Below are positions 8,373 to 17,801 of a stretch of 64,000 bases of DNA, one piece after another (the stretch's first letter is position 1; each line of letters starts with the position of its first letter). The translations under genes and the position numbers were made by a program. Below the pieces are notes generated by a model, which was not told the origin of the DNA, searched no databases, and saw only the letters and a list, made by a program, of their open reading frames with translations. This stretch comes from Polyangiaceae bacterium (GTDB taxonomy: Bacteria > Myxococcota_A > Polyangia > Polyangiales > Polyangiaceae): assembly GCA_020633205.1 (NCBI GenBank), contig JACKEB010000016.1:248001-312000 (forward strand), given 5' to 3'.

Positions 8373-9239
8373 ATGCAGCACGTCGTCAGCCAGCCGACCC
8401 CACCGTTCAAGAGCCACTCGGGCGCACTCGAGGTGCATCAGATCCCTGCCTGGCAGGACAACCTGATCTGGCTGATTACGTACGGAAACAAGCAGGCTGC
8501 GGTCGTCGACGGACCCGACGCGGACGCGGTGCTCGAGTACTGCAAGGTCCACGGGCTGACGTTGACCACCATCCTCAACACCCACACCCACGGGGATCAC
8601 GTGGGGATCAACCGCGCCCTGGCGGAGCGAGGCATGCTCGATGGCGTTCAGGTGATCGGCCCAGCGCGCGCGGCGAACGACGTGCCAGGGCTAACTCGCG
8701 GTGTGGACGATGGCGACAGCGTGAGCCTGGGAGAAGTGACCGGGCAGGTCTGGCTCACCGAAGGCCACATCGACGGGCATGTGAGCTACATCTTCGAAGA
8801 TCTGCTTTTCTGCGGGGATACGTTGTTCGCCGCGGGATGCGGCTACCTCTTCGATGGCCCCGCCTCCAAGATGTACGCTTCGCTCTCACGCCTGCGAGAT
8901 CTCCCCCCGGAGACCCGCGTTTGCTGCGCCCACGAGTACACTCAGGACAACCTGCGCTTCGCGTGGAGCGTGGAGCCCGGCAACCCATCCCTCGCGGAGC
9001 GCATTCGCACCACCTGGCAAGAACGAAGCGCCGGGCGCTCCGTCGTGCCCAGCACCATCGCCCTCGAGCGCGCGACGAACCCGTTCATGCGCTACGACCA
9101 AACGGAAGTCACTACTGCGGTCCAGGCCGCGTGGCCCGATCGCAAGCTCGAGCAGCCGACGGACGTCTTCGCCGCTACACGGGCCTTGAAGGACCGCAAG
9201 GACTACCGCAGCCTGAGCGACGAGGATCTGCCCATCTAG
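8373..9239 (+). CDS. Glyoxalase II-like metallo-beta-lactamase-fold hydrolase
   Basis: A 288-aa soluble MBL-fold enzyme. The metal ligands expected for hydroxyacylglutathione hydrolase are present: the HTHGDH motif at residues 71-76, GHIDGH near 131, CGDTLF near 146, and CAHEY near 187. The C-terminal helical region includes NPFMR near residue 230, characteristic of GloB-type glyoxalase II, which hydrolyses S-D-lactoylglutathione to D-lactate and glutathione in methylglyoxal detoxification. It is about 30 aa longer than E. coli GloB, mostly at the N-terminus. No glyoxalase I is nearby, so the substrate could also be another thioester. It is monocistronic, followed after 104 bases by the Fur-family gene. 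Confidence 0.9.
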   Translation: MQHVVSQPTPPFKSHSGALEVHQIPAWQDNLIWLITYGNKQAAVVDGPDADAVLEYCKVHGLTLTTILNTHTHGDHVGINRALAERGMLDGVQVIGPARAANDVPGLTRGVDDGDSVSLGEVTGQVWLTEGHIDGHVSYIFEDLLFCGDTLFAAGCGYLFDGPASKMYASLSRLRDLPPETRVCCAHEYTQDNLRFAWSVEPGNPSLAERIRTTWQERSAGRSVVPSTIALERATNPFMRYDQTEVTTAVQAAWPDRKLEQPTDVFAATRALKDRKDYRSLSDEDLPI

Positions 9240-9343
9240 CGCGCTTCCTGGAGGCGGCCCGAACAGAACGTGGGCTGTTTTTGGACGCTTGGCGTTGCGA
9301 CGTCGCGGGCTTGACCCCATGGCCGGGCTAGAGGAAGACTGAA

Positions 9344-9880
9344 ATGGTGAAAACGCGAGACGCCGGTTCCGTCGTTGCCGGGAGCCCTGCTCGGGATCCC
9401 GATCAGAGCCGCCTGCGCGAGCAACTCGACGCCTACATGAACGAGCGTGGCCTGCGCTCGACCGAGCAACGCCGACTGATCGTCGACACGTTCTTCAAGC
9501 TGGGGGAGCACGCGACCGTAGACGAGCTGCTCAGCGAAGTGCGCAAAGCCGATAGCCGCATCGGTTACGCCACGGTTTACCGCACCCTGAAGATGCTCTC
9601 GGAGAGCGGCGTGGTCGAAGAGCGGCGCTTTGATGACGGCATCACCCGTTACGAACTGGCTGACGACGACGCCCACCATGATCACCTGATCTGCACCGAC
9701 TGCGGGTTCATCCAAGAGTTCGAAGAACCGCTGATCGAGGAGCTACAGGAGCGCGTCGCCGAACGCTTTGGCTTCAGCCTGGGCCATCACAAGCTCGAGC
9801 TGTACGGCAGCTGCAATACCCCGGACTGCCCGCACCGGAACGAGAAGCACAGCCAGTCGAGACTTCCGGTCAAGAGCTGA
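9344..9880 (+). CDS. Fur-family metalloregulator
   Basis: A 178-aa transcriptional repressor of the Fur superfamily. A winged-helix DNA-binding domain spans about 25-105 (RSTEQRRLIVDTF, IGYATVYRTLKML). A dimerisation/metal domain follows with HHDHLICTDCGF at 111-122. Structural-zinc cysteines are at 117 and 120 and a second pair at 157 and 162 near the C-terminus. It has about 20 extra residues at the N-terminus. The start ATG has a good GAGGAAG Shine-Dalgarno a few bases upstream. Whether it senses Fe(II), peroxide or Zn(II) cannot be decided from the sequence. It converges on trpA with only two bases between the stop codons, so there is no space for a separate terminator. Confidence 0.95.
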   Translation: MVKTRDAGSVVAGSPARDPDQSRLREQLDAYMNERGLRSTEQRRLIVDTFFKLGEHATVDELLSEVRKADSRIGYATVYRTLKMLSESGVVEERRFDDGITRYELADDDAHHDHLICTDCGFIQEFEEPLIEELQERVAERFGFSLGHHKLELYGSCNTPDCPHRNEKHSQSRLPVKS

Positions 9881-9882
9881 CG

Positions 9883-10713
9883 TTACGCATCGATTGCTTG
9901 ACGCAGCTGGCTCGCGAAATCGAACACGCGCTTGCGCCGCTCTTCACTGCTGCCGGGCTCGGCAATGAGCTTCACGATCGCGGTGCCCACCACCACTCCT
10001 GCCACGCCTTGTTCGGCAACCTCGCGCGCCTTGGCGGGCGAGTCGATACCGAATCCGACCACGACGGGCATCCCTGCCCGTGCGCTCAGCGCATTTGCCG
10101 CCTGCCCTGCGGCACGCAGCGGGTTCTCGCTAGCGACCTGCGCTTTGGCATCCACCGCGCCGGTCACGCCAGTGACCGAGACGTAGTAGATAAAGCCGCG
10201 GGCATCGGCCAACACGGCTTGTTCCCGCACGGATCCACTCGTGGGGGTGAGGAGCGGCACGACCCCCAAATCACGCTCGCGCAGGCCCTGGCGCAGTAGT
10301 GGCGCCTCTTCCGGGGGCAAGTCGACGACCAACACCGCGTCTACGCCGGCATCAACCAAAGCCCCCGGTAGCGCCTGCTCACCAAAGGCGACGATCGGGT
10401 TGTAGTAGGTGAAGAGCACGATCGGCGCGTCGAAATCCGCCCGCAGGCGCCGGGCGACATCGAGCGCTGCCTTCAGAGAGCCGCCGTTCTGAATCGCGCG
10501 ATAACTCGCCGCAGCGATCACCGGACCATCCGCCGTCGGGTCGCTGAACGGTACTCCGAGCTCCAGCACGTCTACCCCAGCCTCCAGCAGCGCCTTCGCA
10601 CACTGGTAGCTGTCCTCGACGCTAGGGTCGCCCGTCGTCAAGAAGCCGACCAGCGCCGTGCGTTGTGTTTCCGCGAGGTTCTTAAACCGAGCCTCGATGC
10701 GCGCCAGGGTCAC
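9883..10713 (-). CDS. trpA: Tryptophan synthase alpha subunit
   Basis: A 276-aa TIM-barrel lyase that cleaves indole-3-glycerol phosphate to indole and glyceraldehyde 3-phosphate, passing indole to TrpB. The catalytic Glu lies in [15 protein letters not shown] near residues 50-64 and the catalytic Asp in the same block. FTYYNPI and the phosphate-binding VVGFGIDSP loop near 220 are present. The start is a GTG that overlaps the trpB stop as GTGA, so the two are translationally coupled, fitting their 1:1 complex. It is the last gene of a minus-strand run that begins with the GAF protein. Confidence 0.98.
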   Translation of the reverse strand: MTLARIEARFKNLAETQRTALVGFLTTGDPSVEDSYQCAKALLEAGVDVLELGVPFSDPTADGPVIAAASYRAIQNGGSLKAALDVARRLRADFDAPIVLFTYYNPIVAFGEQALPGALVDAGVDAVLVVDLPPEEAPLLRQGLRERDLGVVPLLTPTSGSVREQAVLADARGFIYYVSVTGVTGAVDAKAQVASENPLRAAGQAANALSARAGMPVVVGFGIDSPAKAREVAEQGVAGVVVGTAIVKLIAEPGSSEERRKRVFDFASQLRQAIDA

Positions 10714-11969
10714 GCCGCACCTCCGGAACCCGCCGGGTGACGCCCGAGGCCGTGAGCCGTGTAGGTCGCGAGGTCCTTATCGCCTCGTCCCGAGAGCGTG
10801 ACCAGCAAGTCGACGGGGCGGCCCCGCTGTTCGAACTCGATTCGCGCAATGTCACCCAGGCGAGCAAAGGCATGCGCGGTCTCGAGAGCGATGATCAGCC
10901 CCTCGGTGAGCGCCAACTCCGCGGCCGCCGCGAGCGCTTCTTCGTCGCTGGCCGCCAAGTAGTGGGCCCGACCCGTGGCCTGCAGCGACGCGTGCTCTGG
11001 GCCAACACCAGGGTAGTCGAGCCCCGCGCTGATGCTATGCGCCTCGAGGATTTGCCCATTGTCGTCAGACAGTACCTTGGTGCGCGAACCGTGCAGTACA
11101 CCGACGCGTCCAGCGGTCAGCGTAGCCGCATGTTTTCCGCTAGGAATCCCCTCACCGGAAGCTTCGACGCCGTACAGCGCGACGTCTGCATCCCCCTGGA
11201 AGCCGCGGAACGTGCCGATCGCGTTGGAACCACCACCCACACACGCGATCACGGCGTCCGGCAACCTCCCGCCACGTTCGAGTACTTGAGCGCGCGCCTC
11301 GTCACCGATCACGCGCTGCAGCTCTGCTACCAACACTGGATAGGGATGCGGGCCCGCTGCGGAACCCACGCAGTAGTGGGTCGTACGCACGTTGGTCACC
11401 CAATCCCGCAGTGCCTCATTCATCGCGTCCTTGAGGGTCCGGGAGCCAGACTGAACCGCGATCACCTTGGTCCCCAGCATGTGCATGCGGGCAACGTTCG
11501 GCGCCTGGCGCTCGACGTCCACCGCGCCCATGTAGACCTCACAAGGCAACCCCAACATGGCGCAGGCAGTAGCCGTCGCGACGCCGTGCTGACCCGCACC
11601 GGTTTCGGCGATGATGCGCGTCTTGTTGAGCTTCTTCGCGAGCAGAACCTGCCCGAGGGCATTGTTGATCTTGTGGGCGCCCGTGTGACACAGGTCCTCG
11701 CGCTTGAGCCACAAGCGACGGACCATCTTTCCGTCGGGATCCAGCGCACGAGCCAAGCGCTCAGCCGATGTGAGCGGCGTCGGCCTTCCCACGTAGTGCT
11801 CCAGCAGGCCGCGCCACTCCGCCTGGAACTCGCTCGAGAGGACAATCTCTTGGTAAGCCTGCTCGAGCTCGCTCAGCGCCGGGACCAGCGTCTCCGCCAC
11901 AAAGCGGCCGCCAAACTCGCCGAAGTAGCCCGGGCGCTCGCCCGCGACAGTGGAAGGTGCGTCAGCCAT
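10710..11969 (-). CDS. trpB: Tryptophan synthase beta subunit
   Basis: A 419-aa PLP enzyme that condenses indole and serine to tryptophan. The family start [16 protein letters not shown] is near residue 13. The PLP lysine is in [14 protein letters not shown] near 100. [14 protein letters not shown] and the phosphate-binding [12 protein letters not shown] loop near 245 are intact. I place the start at the ATG at 11969; a TTG at 12014 would add 15 residues. The sequence is TrpB1-like and paired with trpA. An 80-base gap separates it from the small lipoprotein gene upstream. Confidence 0.97.
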   Translation of the reverse strand: MADAPSTVAGERPGYFGEFGGRFVAETLVPALSELEQAYQEIVLSSEFQAEWRGLLEHYVGRPTPLTSAERLARALDPDGKMVRRLWLKREDLCHTGAHKINNALGQVLLAKKLNKTRIIAETGAGQHGVATATACAMLGLPCEVYMGAVDVERQAPNVARMHMLGTKVIAVQSGSRTLKDAMNEALRDWVTNVRTTHYCVGSAAGPHPYPVLVAELQRVIGDEARAQVLERGGRLPDAVIACVGGGSNAIGTFRGFQGDADVALYGVEASGEGIPSGKHAATLTAGRVGVLHGSRTKVLSDDNGQILEAHSISAGLDYPGVGPEHASLQATGRAHYLAASDEEALAAAAELALTEGLIIALETAHAFARLGDIARIEFEQRGRPVDLLVTLSGRGDKDLATYTAHGLGRHPAGSGGAA

Positions 11970-12049
11970 TTTGCGGGGAAGCTTGCCGCAAAGGGCCGCG
12001 GTGTCCACCGGCAAATGGGCGCGGGCGAGAGCGAGGGCGGTGGATCTGC

Positions 12050-12511
12050 CTAGCGGGCGCTCGGAGTGTGCAAGGGCGACGGCTTCAAGCTGCAGCTCTG
12101 GACCAGGGAGCCGCCGCTGGAGGGTGCGTCGTCCGGGACGGTGGCGTTACGGATCAACTCGAGAGTCGGCTTCTTGCCCAAGCGAAAGCGTTGCAAGATG
12201 GCGTCGCTGCCGCCGGGTTCTACAACGACCTCGAAGCGCTCCTCGCCGTGAACCACGAAGCGCCGATGCACCACCAGCGATTGACGATCCGGGCCGAGGC
12301 TCACCAGGGTTCGTTCGCCGCCGCTCGGTCCGCTCCACACTTCAATTTGGGTGGTGGCGGGCTGCGTGGTGGGGTTGCAAGCGCTGACGTTCAGGCGCTG
12401 CACCAGGCGCATTCCCTCACCGTCGAACGGTCGCACCTCACCGCCTTCGATGCTCGCGCCACCACATCCCACGAGAATAAACGCCAACAGAGCAGAGGGT
12501 TGCCGCTTCAT
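12050..12511 (-). CDS. Small predicted lipoprotein inserted between trpF and trpB
   Basis: A 153-aa protein with a type II signal peptide, [18 protein letters not shown] (lipobox LVGC, Cys16). The mature part has alternating beta-strand character with motifs [30 protein letters not shown] and [18 protein letters not shown]. No domain is recognised. Its ATG overlaps the trpF stop by four bases, so it is translated with trpF. It has no evident role in tryptophan synthesis. It could be an envelope protein that simply shares the transcript. Confidence 0.8.
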   Translation of the reverse strand: MKRQPSALLAFILVGCGGASIEGGEVRPFDGEGMRLVQRLNVSACNPTTQPATTQIEVWSGPSGGERTLVSLGPDRQSLVVHRRFVVHGEERFEVVVEPGGSDAILQRFRLGKKPTLELIRNATVPDDAPSSGGSLVQSCSLKPSPLHTPSAR

Positions 12512-13215
12512 TCTGATTTCTCCACGGCAATACTCGCCGCGCGGGCCGCGGCGACGAACGCCTCACACTTCTTCAGGTCCTTGATCCCAGGTGTGCCGCT
12601 CTCGATGCCGCTCGCCACGTCCACCCCCCAGGGGTGCACTTGTGCGATGGCGCGGGGAAGCTTTTCGGCGTCCAGGCCGCCGGCGAGCAGCAAGTCGCGA
12701 CTCGTAGCCAGCGCCTCGACCAAGCTCCAGTCGAAGGAGTGCCCCGTACCGCCGAGGCTGTTACCCACCTTGGCGTCTACCAAGAGCGGTGCCCCGGGGA
12801 AACCCGAGGCGCGCTCGGCGTCTTCGGGTCCAGCGATCTGCGCGGCTAGGAAGATCTTGGCGGAAGCACTGCCGCTTGAGTTGCGCAGCGCTTGCCAAGT
12901 GGCCGTCGGGTCCGCCGCGTGTAGCTGAATACGGTCGAAGCTTGGGTCGTCTAGCAGGGACTCGACCCTCCCCCCGAAACCCTCCGTTGAGAACTCGGGC
13001 GGCAGCTGTTCGGCAGACACCACGGCGACGCACTCGACGTGCTTGCCCTGCGCGCGGTTTTCCGTGCGGATGGCAGAGATCAGCGATCGCGCTAGCTCGA
13101 GGGACACGTAGCGCTTCGAGCTGGGGATGAGGTTGATACCCAGCGCATCGGGGCCGCAAGCGACCAGAGCTGGAACTTGAGCGACGTCGGTGATGCCGCA
13201 GAGCTTGACGTACAC
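12508..13215 (-). CDS. trpF: Phosphoribosylanthranilate isomerase
   Basis: A 235-aa (beta/alpha)8 isomerase that converts N-(5'-phosphoribosyl)anthranilate to CdRP in tryptophan biosynthesis. It opens with the family signature YVKLCGITDV carrying the catalytic Cys6. The catalytic-acid and phosphate-loop region is LLAGGLDAEKLPRAIAQ with VDVASGIES-GTPGIKD near 205-220. The start is a GTG at 13215, five bases after the stop of the response-regulator gene. trpC, trpD, trpE and trpG are not in the window, so the pathway is split. Confidence 0.95.
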   Translation of the reverse strand: MYVKLCGITDVAQVPALVACGPDALGINLIPSSKRYVSLELARSLISAIRTENRAQGKHVECVAVVSAEQLPPEFSTEGFGGRVESLLDDPSFDRIQLHAADPTATWQALRNSSGSASAKIFLAAQIAGPEDAERASGFPGAPLLVDAKVGNSLGGTGHSFDWSLVEALATSRDLLLAGGLDAEKLPRAIAQVHPWGVDVASGIESGTPGIKDLKKCEAFVAAARAASIAVEKSE

Positions 13216-13219
13216 GGGA

Positions 13220-13597
13220 CTACTCGATCTTGAGCAGTTCTTTCACCGTGGCGATCACCTGCGGAGCCTGGATTGGCTTCGTGATGTAGGCGTTCGCTCC
13301 GAGCTGGAGCGCGCGCTGGCGATCTTCTTGAGAGCCCTCGGTGGTGATGATCACGATCGGAGTGTCTTTGTGTACCGGATCGCTGCGCACCCGCTTCACC
13401 AGCTTCAAGCCATCCATGATGGGCATGTTGATGTCGGTGACGATGATGTCGTAGCGCGCCGAAGCGAGCTTGCGCAGCCCGTCGACGCCGTCGTCCGCCT
13501 CCGTCACGCGCAGGTTCTTGACCCGCGCGAGGGCGAAAACCAAGAGCTGCCGCATCATCGGCGAGTCTTCAACAATCAAGCAGGAGTATTCAGCCAT
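13220..13597 (-). CDS. Single-domain CheY-like response regulator
   Basis: A 125-aa receiver domain without output domain. It has the acidic pair E10-D11 in LIVEDSP, the phosphoacceptor Asp55 in VTDINMP, a Thr in VIITTEGS and the conserved Lys in ITKPIQ. I choose the ATG at 13597; a TTG at 13609 would add four residues. It starts 8 bp after the stop of the GAF-domain gene, so the two probably act in one signalling route. No histidine kinase gene is near. It likely acts by protein-protein contact. Confidence 0.95.
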   Translation of the reverse strand: MAEYSCLIVEDSPMMRQLLVFALARVKNLRVTEADDGVDGLRKLASARYDIIVTDINMPIMDGLKLVKRVRSDPVHKDTPIVIITTEGSQEDRQRALQLGANAYITKPIQAPQVIATVKELLKIE

Positions 13598-13605
13598 GGA
13601 AAGCT

Positions 13606-14493
13606 TCAAACACTGAGGTCGACGAAGGCCTCGAGGCCGGGTCGCTTGGGCCCTTGTTGGGCATGGAGGCTCGCACTAACCAACGCTGCTGCGGCGTGCT
13701 GACCGAGCAGCTTGAACAACTCGAAGTCGATATTAGCGAAGCTAGTCTTTTGCGAGAGGGTTGCGTAGATGATGATGGCTCCGACCGTATCATCATCGAT
13801 TCGAAGTGGGATCACCGCTGGGGGTTCTTGGATGCTGCCTTGGCTGGGGTCGCCAACTTCATCCACATAAGCAGAGCCTGTGCGAATCACTCCGCTGATG
13901 GGCTCCCGGTCGACACCGATCGGAGCCAGCTCATCACCGGAGACGCCTTCTGAAGCAATTGGAACGAGCTCGGTCCCCTCGCTGTTCATCAGGAAGACGG
14001 CGTAGCGCTCCGCACCAACCAGTTGGGCGAGCACCTCCTTGATGCGCCGAGTAACGCGACGGGGAGAGAGCGACGAATGCAGCTGGTTGCTCGCGACGAA
14101 CAGGTTCGCCAAGTTGCTGAACTCTTCCTCGAACTGCGCGAAGCGCTCCGACAATCCATTGCTGGTGCGCTCGGCTTCGCGGTAGCGCGAGAGCAGATCG
14201 GTCTTCTCCCGCTCGAGCTCTTCGATCTTGCGCAGCAGTTCGCGGATCGCATCGTCCGCTTCAACCTTCGCGCGCAGTGAGGCGTTCTCCGTCTCGAGCT
14301 TGTGAACGCGCTCGGCGAGCCCCTCGTAGTCGCGGATGAATTGTTCCGTCAGCCGCGCGCTGCGAGAGAAGTTCTGTAGAAACTCGTCACGCTGTTTGCG
14401 CAAGTCCGGGGGAGGCGAATCGCTCTGAGCGGACGTGCGCGCCGGGACGCTGTCTTCACCTTCGCCTGATTTCGTCCGATCGTCTTCGGTCAT
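13606..14493 (-). CDS. Coiled-coil plus GAF domain signalling protein
   Basis: A 295-aa cytoplasmic protein. I start it at the ATG at 14493 (MTEDDR), because the longer open frame upstream lacks protein-like composition. Residues 40-130 form a heptad-rich coiled coil (VHKLETENASLRAKVEADD, RKIEELEREKTDLLSRY). Residues about 135-285 form a GAF domain (VGAERYAVFLMNSEGTELVPIA, VIPLRIDDDTVGAIIIY, FELFKLLGQHAAAALV). There is no kinase, cyclase or phosphatase domain, so it probably senses a small ligand and signals through partners. The receiver gene immediately downstream is the obvious candidate partner. Confidence 0.88.
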   Translation of the reverse strand: MTEDDRTKSGEGEDSVPARTSAQSDSPPPDLRKQRDEFLQNFSRSARLTEQFIRDYEGLAERVHKLETENASLRAKVEADDAIRELLRKIEELEREKTDLLSRYREAERTSNGLSERFAQFEEEFSNLANLFVASNQLHSSLSPRRVTRRIKEVLAQLVGAERYAVFLMNSEGTELVPIASEGVSGDELAPIGVDREPISGVIRTGSAYVDEVGDPSQGSIQEPPAVIPLRIDDDTVGAIIIYATLSQKTSFANIDFELFKLLGQHAAAALVSASLHAQQGPKRPGLEAFVDLSV

Positions 14494-14819
14494 GATGAGT
14501 TGGAGGCATGGGCCCCAAGAGTCGAGCGACCAGGACAGTGGTTGCCTGCCCAGAGGATAACGGCCTGACGGTATCACCCAGCCTTCAGACCACCAAGCGT
14601 GCAAGGACCTGCATACGCAGTTTTTGCTGTTCGTTTGCAGGTGGTTGGCGTTGAAACGCGAACTCTCGACGAGGGCAGTCCAGGGTCTACAGCGGATGGC
14701 AAGGAACCCCAATCTCCCTGTCAGCTGACCCCGTGTGCCACGAACGACCGGGTTGATCCCGCGGCGTCGAGGTTTTGGGGGCTTATGCTCCGCCCGCAAC
14801 TCCCGTACGATCATCAGCA
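14494..14819. other. Divergent intergenic region, no supported gene
   Basis: About 330 bases between the GAF gene and the next plus-strand gene. The open frames across it lack recognisable content. A 7-bp inverted repeat, ACCTGCA at 14607-14613 and TGCAGGT at 14636-14642, flanks a T-rich loop near the middle and is the only clear structure. Confidence 0.55.
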
Positions 14820-15173
14820 ATGGCTGTAGACTTCGAGCAAGCCTGCCAGGGCGACCCAGCGCTGGCGGAGGTGCATCGCTTGATCACCGCACGGGAATTG
14901 CAGCAGGCAAAGCTGGCGGCGGGTCAGCTCCCGGAGAGCCCGGGACGTGACGTTGCGGTACTGAGACTCGAACTGGAGATCGGAGACGATCCACCGGAGC
15001 GCGTGATGCAGCGGCTTGTCCAGCTGATGCGCAAGCATCCCCAGGCGCTAGGTGCGCGCGAGCTCTACACACGCTGCTCCGACGAAGCGTATGGGGCGCG
15101 GAGCTCGTCGCCTTCCCACTCCCACCCGTATCTTCCCCGGGTGGTGGTTGGGCCTCCCAAGGACAAAACCTGA
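14820..15173 (+). CDS. Short unknown helical protein
   Basis: A 117-aa protein starting at the ATG at 14820. It is mostly helical with paired-helix character (ALAEVHRLITARELQQAKLAAGQL, then RVMQRLVQLMRKHPQAL), reminiscent of one or two TPR units, and has a Ser/His/Pro-rich tail. No family is recognised. It is divergent from the signalling genes and 150 bases upstream of a large membrane protein. Codon bias is like the neighbours, so I think it is real. Confidence 0.55.
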   Translation: MAVDFEQACQGDPALAEVHRLITARELQQAKLAAGQLPESPGRDVAVLRLELEIGDDPPERVMQRLVQLMRKHPQALGARELYTRCSDEAYGARSSSPSHSHPYLPRVVVGPPKDKT

Positions 15174-15323
15174 ACCCCGCATAGCGCTCGGCCCTAACGC
15201 GCGGCCGAACCTCAGCGCGCGGTCGGGCCTGCGTCGACGACCCAGAAGCGCAGGGTTGCGTTCCAGTGGTGGTGTAGCGAATCCTGCCCCCGCACTGCCC
15301 TCGTCGTGGTAGCGGCATAGCCG

Positions 15324-17801
15324 GTGAGCACCCCCGAGTCGTCCCCATCGACCCTGCGCCAAGCGCCATTTTTGGTCGGGCTGTTCCTGGTCACCGCCTC
15401 GACGCTGGCCCTGGAGGTGCTCGACACCCGTCTGCTTTCGGTGCTGACCTGGTATTCGCTGGCGTTCCTGGTGATCGCCATGGGCCTTTTCGGCCTGACG
15501 GCCGGCGCCTTGCGGGTTTATTTCCGCGCGGAAGACTACTCCGAAGCACGGCTTGCCTCGTCACTCGCGCGGGACACGCGTTGGCTCGCCGTGGCCATCC
15601 CCGTCAGCTACGTGCTGCTCTTGGTGGTGCCCCTGCGCACCGATCCCGTGGCAACCACGGTGCTCTTGTTCCTGGTTTTCGCGGCGGCCATTGCTCTCCC
15701 CTTCTACCCCGCAGGGATCGTCGTCGCCGCGGCGGTCACCAAGACGCGTTTCCCTGTGGGAAGGGTCTACGCGGTCGACTTGATCGGCGCGGCGCTCGGC
15801 GCCCCCGCAGTGCCGTTGCTGCTGAGCGTGTGTGACGCGGGCAGCGCCCTGCTCTTCGTCGCGGCGCTGTGCGGGCTCGCTTCCGCCGCGTTCGCGTACG
15901 CTGGCGATGCCAAGCCCGCGGTGCGCCAAGGACTTGTCCTTGGTGTGGTGCTGTTGGTGATCGGGCTCGGCAACTCACGAACTCACTCGGGCCTTGCCCC
16001 GCTGTGGGTCAAGGGGCGCCCCGAGGTACGGGCGCTGGTCGAGCAAGAGCTGTGGAACAGCCACTCGCGGGTCGTGGTCGGTCCAGCAGGCAAAGTCCCA
16101 GCTTCCTTCTGGGGCAAAGGCACGCTGTGTCCTCAGCCCGTCGTCACTCAGCGCAGCATCGAGATCGACGGTCACGCGATGACTCCGCTGTATGACGCCG
16201 GTGGCAAGCTCGAGACCTTGAGCTGGCTCGACTGCGACGTGACGAACGTGATCCATCGCGTTCGCCCCCACGGCTCCATCGCGATCATCGGCGTTGGCGG
16301 CTCGCGAGATCTACAGGCTGCGCTGCTCAGCGGGCACAAGCCGGTGGTGGGGATCGAGCTGAATTCCCGGCTGCTCGAGATCCTGCAAGGACCTCTCGGA
16401 GAGCCAACGCTCGTCCCTCAGAATCCCAACGTCCAACTGGTGCACGGAGAGGCGCGCAGCGTGCTCGCTCGCACAAGCAAGCACTTCGACGTGATCCAGA
16501 TGTCCCTGATCGACACCTGGGCGGCGACGGGCGCTGGCGCCCATGCCTTGGGCGAAAATGGCCTCTACACTGTGGAAGCCTGGGACCTGTTCCTGGACCA
16601 CCTGGAGCCGAACGGGATCTTCACCGTTTCGCGCTGGGCCACCGTGGAGACCGCGCGGGTGATGGCGCTCGCGGTTGCCGCGCTCGAGCGGCGCGGCGTG
16701 ACGCGGCCTGCAGACCACATCGCGTTGGTGAGCTCTGGCCTTGTTAGCACGCTGCTCGTCGGCAGAGATCCGCTGAGCAAGGCCGACAGCGAGGCGCTCG
16801 AACAAGTAGCAAAGCAAAAGGGCTTCGCGGTGGTGGTCTCCCCGACCCACCCGACGTCGGCGGTGCGACTCAAGGAGATCCTCTCGGTGAAGGACCGCGC
16901 GGAGCTCGACCGCGTGACGTTGCTACCAGAACTGGATTTCCGTCCGGCAACGGATGACCGCCCGTTCTTCTTCAACGTGATTCGCCCGCGAGCCTTGTGG
17001 CGTCCGCCCCCGGCGCTCACCCAGGGCACCATCGAGGGCAATCTGGTGGCGACGCGCACCTTGCTGCTGGCGTTGCTCGCGTCGCTCTTGCTGGTTAGCG
17101 GCGCCATCCTGATCCCGTTGTGGCGCATGCGAGGTCAGCTCAAGTCCGAAGCAGCGCCGCTGCCTGGCCGGCGGGGACGACTGGCTGCTGCGTTGGTCTA
17201 TTTCTTCTGTATCGGCGTTGGCTTCATGCTCGCCGAGATCGCGCTCTTGCAGCGCCTCAGCGTGGTGCTGGGGCACCCGATCTACAGCCTGATCGTGGTG
17301 CTCGCGAGCTTGGTGGCCTCAGCAGGGGTGGGGTCGCTGTTGAGCGACCGGCTCCCCTTCGACCGACGCCCCTACTGCTTCGTCTATCCAGCGCTGATCG
17401 CGGGGCTGTTGATCGCGGTCGCCTTGCTCTGGTCGCGTTTTGCGCCGGGCGTGGCATCAGCCGTGCTAGGGGCGCGCATCGGGTTCGCCATCGGCATCAC
17501 GGCCCCCCTTGGGCTTTCGATGGGCATGGCGTTTCCTTGCGGAATGCGCCTAGTCAGCCGCGAGTTCAGCCGGGAGACGCCCTGGCTCTGGGGCCTGAAT
17601 GGCGTCGGCAGCGTGCTCGCATCGAGCCTCGCGATCATCATCGCGCTGATGTTTGGGCTCACGAACCTCACCTTGGTCGCTGCCCTGGTCTACCTATGCT
17701 TGCTACCTGCCATCGCGCTGCTCACGCGGCCGCTAGCCGACGCCGGAGAGCAGCCAGCCGTGAGTGGAGCCGCGAAAGTAGACGCCAGCGAGCAGGCCTA
17801 G
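15324..17801 (+). CDS. Membrane-embedded spermidine-synthase-like protein (copy A)
   Basis: An 825-aa protein with three parts. Residues about 10-215 are six to seven hydrophobic helices. Residues about 230-560 form a Rossmann methyltransferase/spermidine-synthase-like domain. Residues about 575-805 are another seven or so helices. The SAM-binding loop is AIIGVGGSRDLQ near 318, with GIELNSRLLEIL after it and the acidic block FDVIQMSLIDTWAATGAGA near 393. Classical polyamine synthases have GGGDG here, so the loop is divergent. The start is GTG. The family is annotated as fused MFS/spermidine synthase, but aminopropyl transfer has not been shown. Its 3' end overlaps the convergent UbiA gene by 69 bp. 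Two homologues lie 13-20 kb away. Confidence 0.85.
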   Translation: MSTPESSPSTLRQAPFLVGLFLVTASTLALEVLDTRLLSVLTWYSLAFLVIAMGLFGLTAGALRVYFRAEDYSEARLASSLARDTRWLAVAIPVSYVLLLVVPLRTDPVATTVLLFLVFAAAIALPFYPAGIVVAAAVTKTRFPVGRVYAVDLIGAALGAPAVPLLLSVCDAGSALLFVAALCGLASAAFAYAGDAKPAVRQGLVLGVVLLVIGLGNSRTHSGLAPLWVKGRPEVRALVEQELWNSHSRVVVGPAGKVPASFWGKGTLCPQPVVTQRSIEIDGHAMTPLYDAGGKLETLSWLDCDVTNVIHRVRPHGSIAIIGVGGSRDLQAALLSGHKPVVGIELNSRLLEILQGPLGEPTLVPQNPNVQLVHGEARSVLARTSKHFDVIQMSLIDTWAATGAGAHALGENGLYTVEAWDLFLDHLEPNGIFTVSRWATVETARVMALAVAALERRGVTRPADHIALVSSGLVSTLLVGRDPLSKADSEALEQVAKQKGFAVVVSPTHPTSAVRLKEILSVKDRAELDRVTLLPELDFRPATDDRPFFFNVIRPRALWRPPPALTQGTIEGNLVATRTLLLALLASLLLVSGAILIPLWRMRGQLKSEAAPLPGRRGRLAAALVYFFCIGVGFMLAEIALLQRLSVVLGHPIYSLIVVLASLVASAGVGSLLSDRLPFDRRPYCFVYPALIAGLLIAVALLWSRFAPGVASAVLGARIGFAIGITAPLGLSMGMAFPCGMRLVSREFSRETPWLWGLNGVGSVLASSLAIIIALMFGLTNLTLVAALVYLCLLPAIALLTRPLADAGEQPAVSGAAKVDASEQA

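Noticed and set aside
8142..8600. 152-codon minus-strand frame across the hydrolase promoter
   Set aside because: It overlaps the start of a clear glyoxalase II-like gene on the other strand and has no recognisable content.
10737..12053. 438-codon plus-strand frame opposite trpB
   Set aside because: trpB is unmistakable on the minus strand; the plus frame shows no domain.
14494..14820. N-terminal extension of the GAF-domain protein
   Set aside because: The extra 109 codons are Arg/Trp-rich without family similarity, and an ATG at 14493 gives a normal start.
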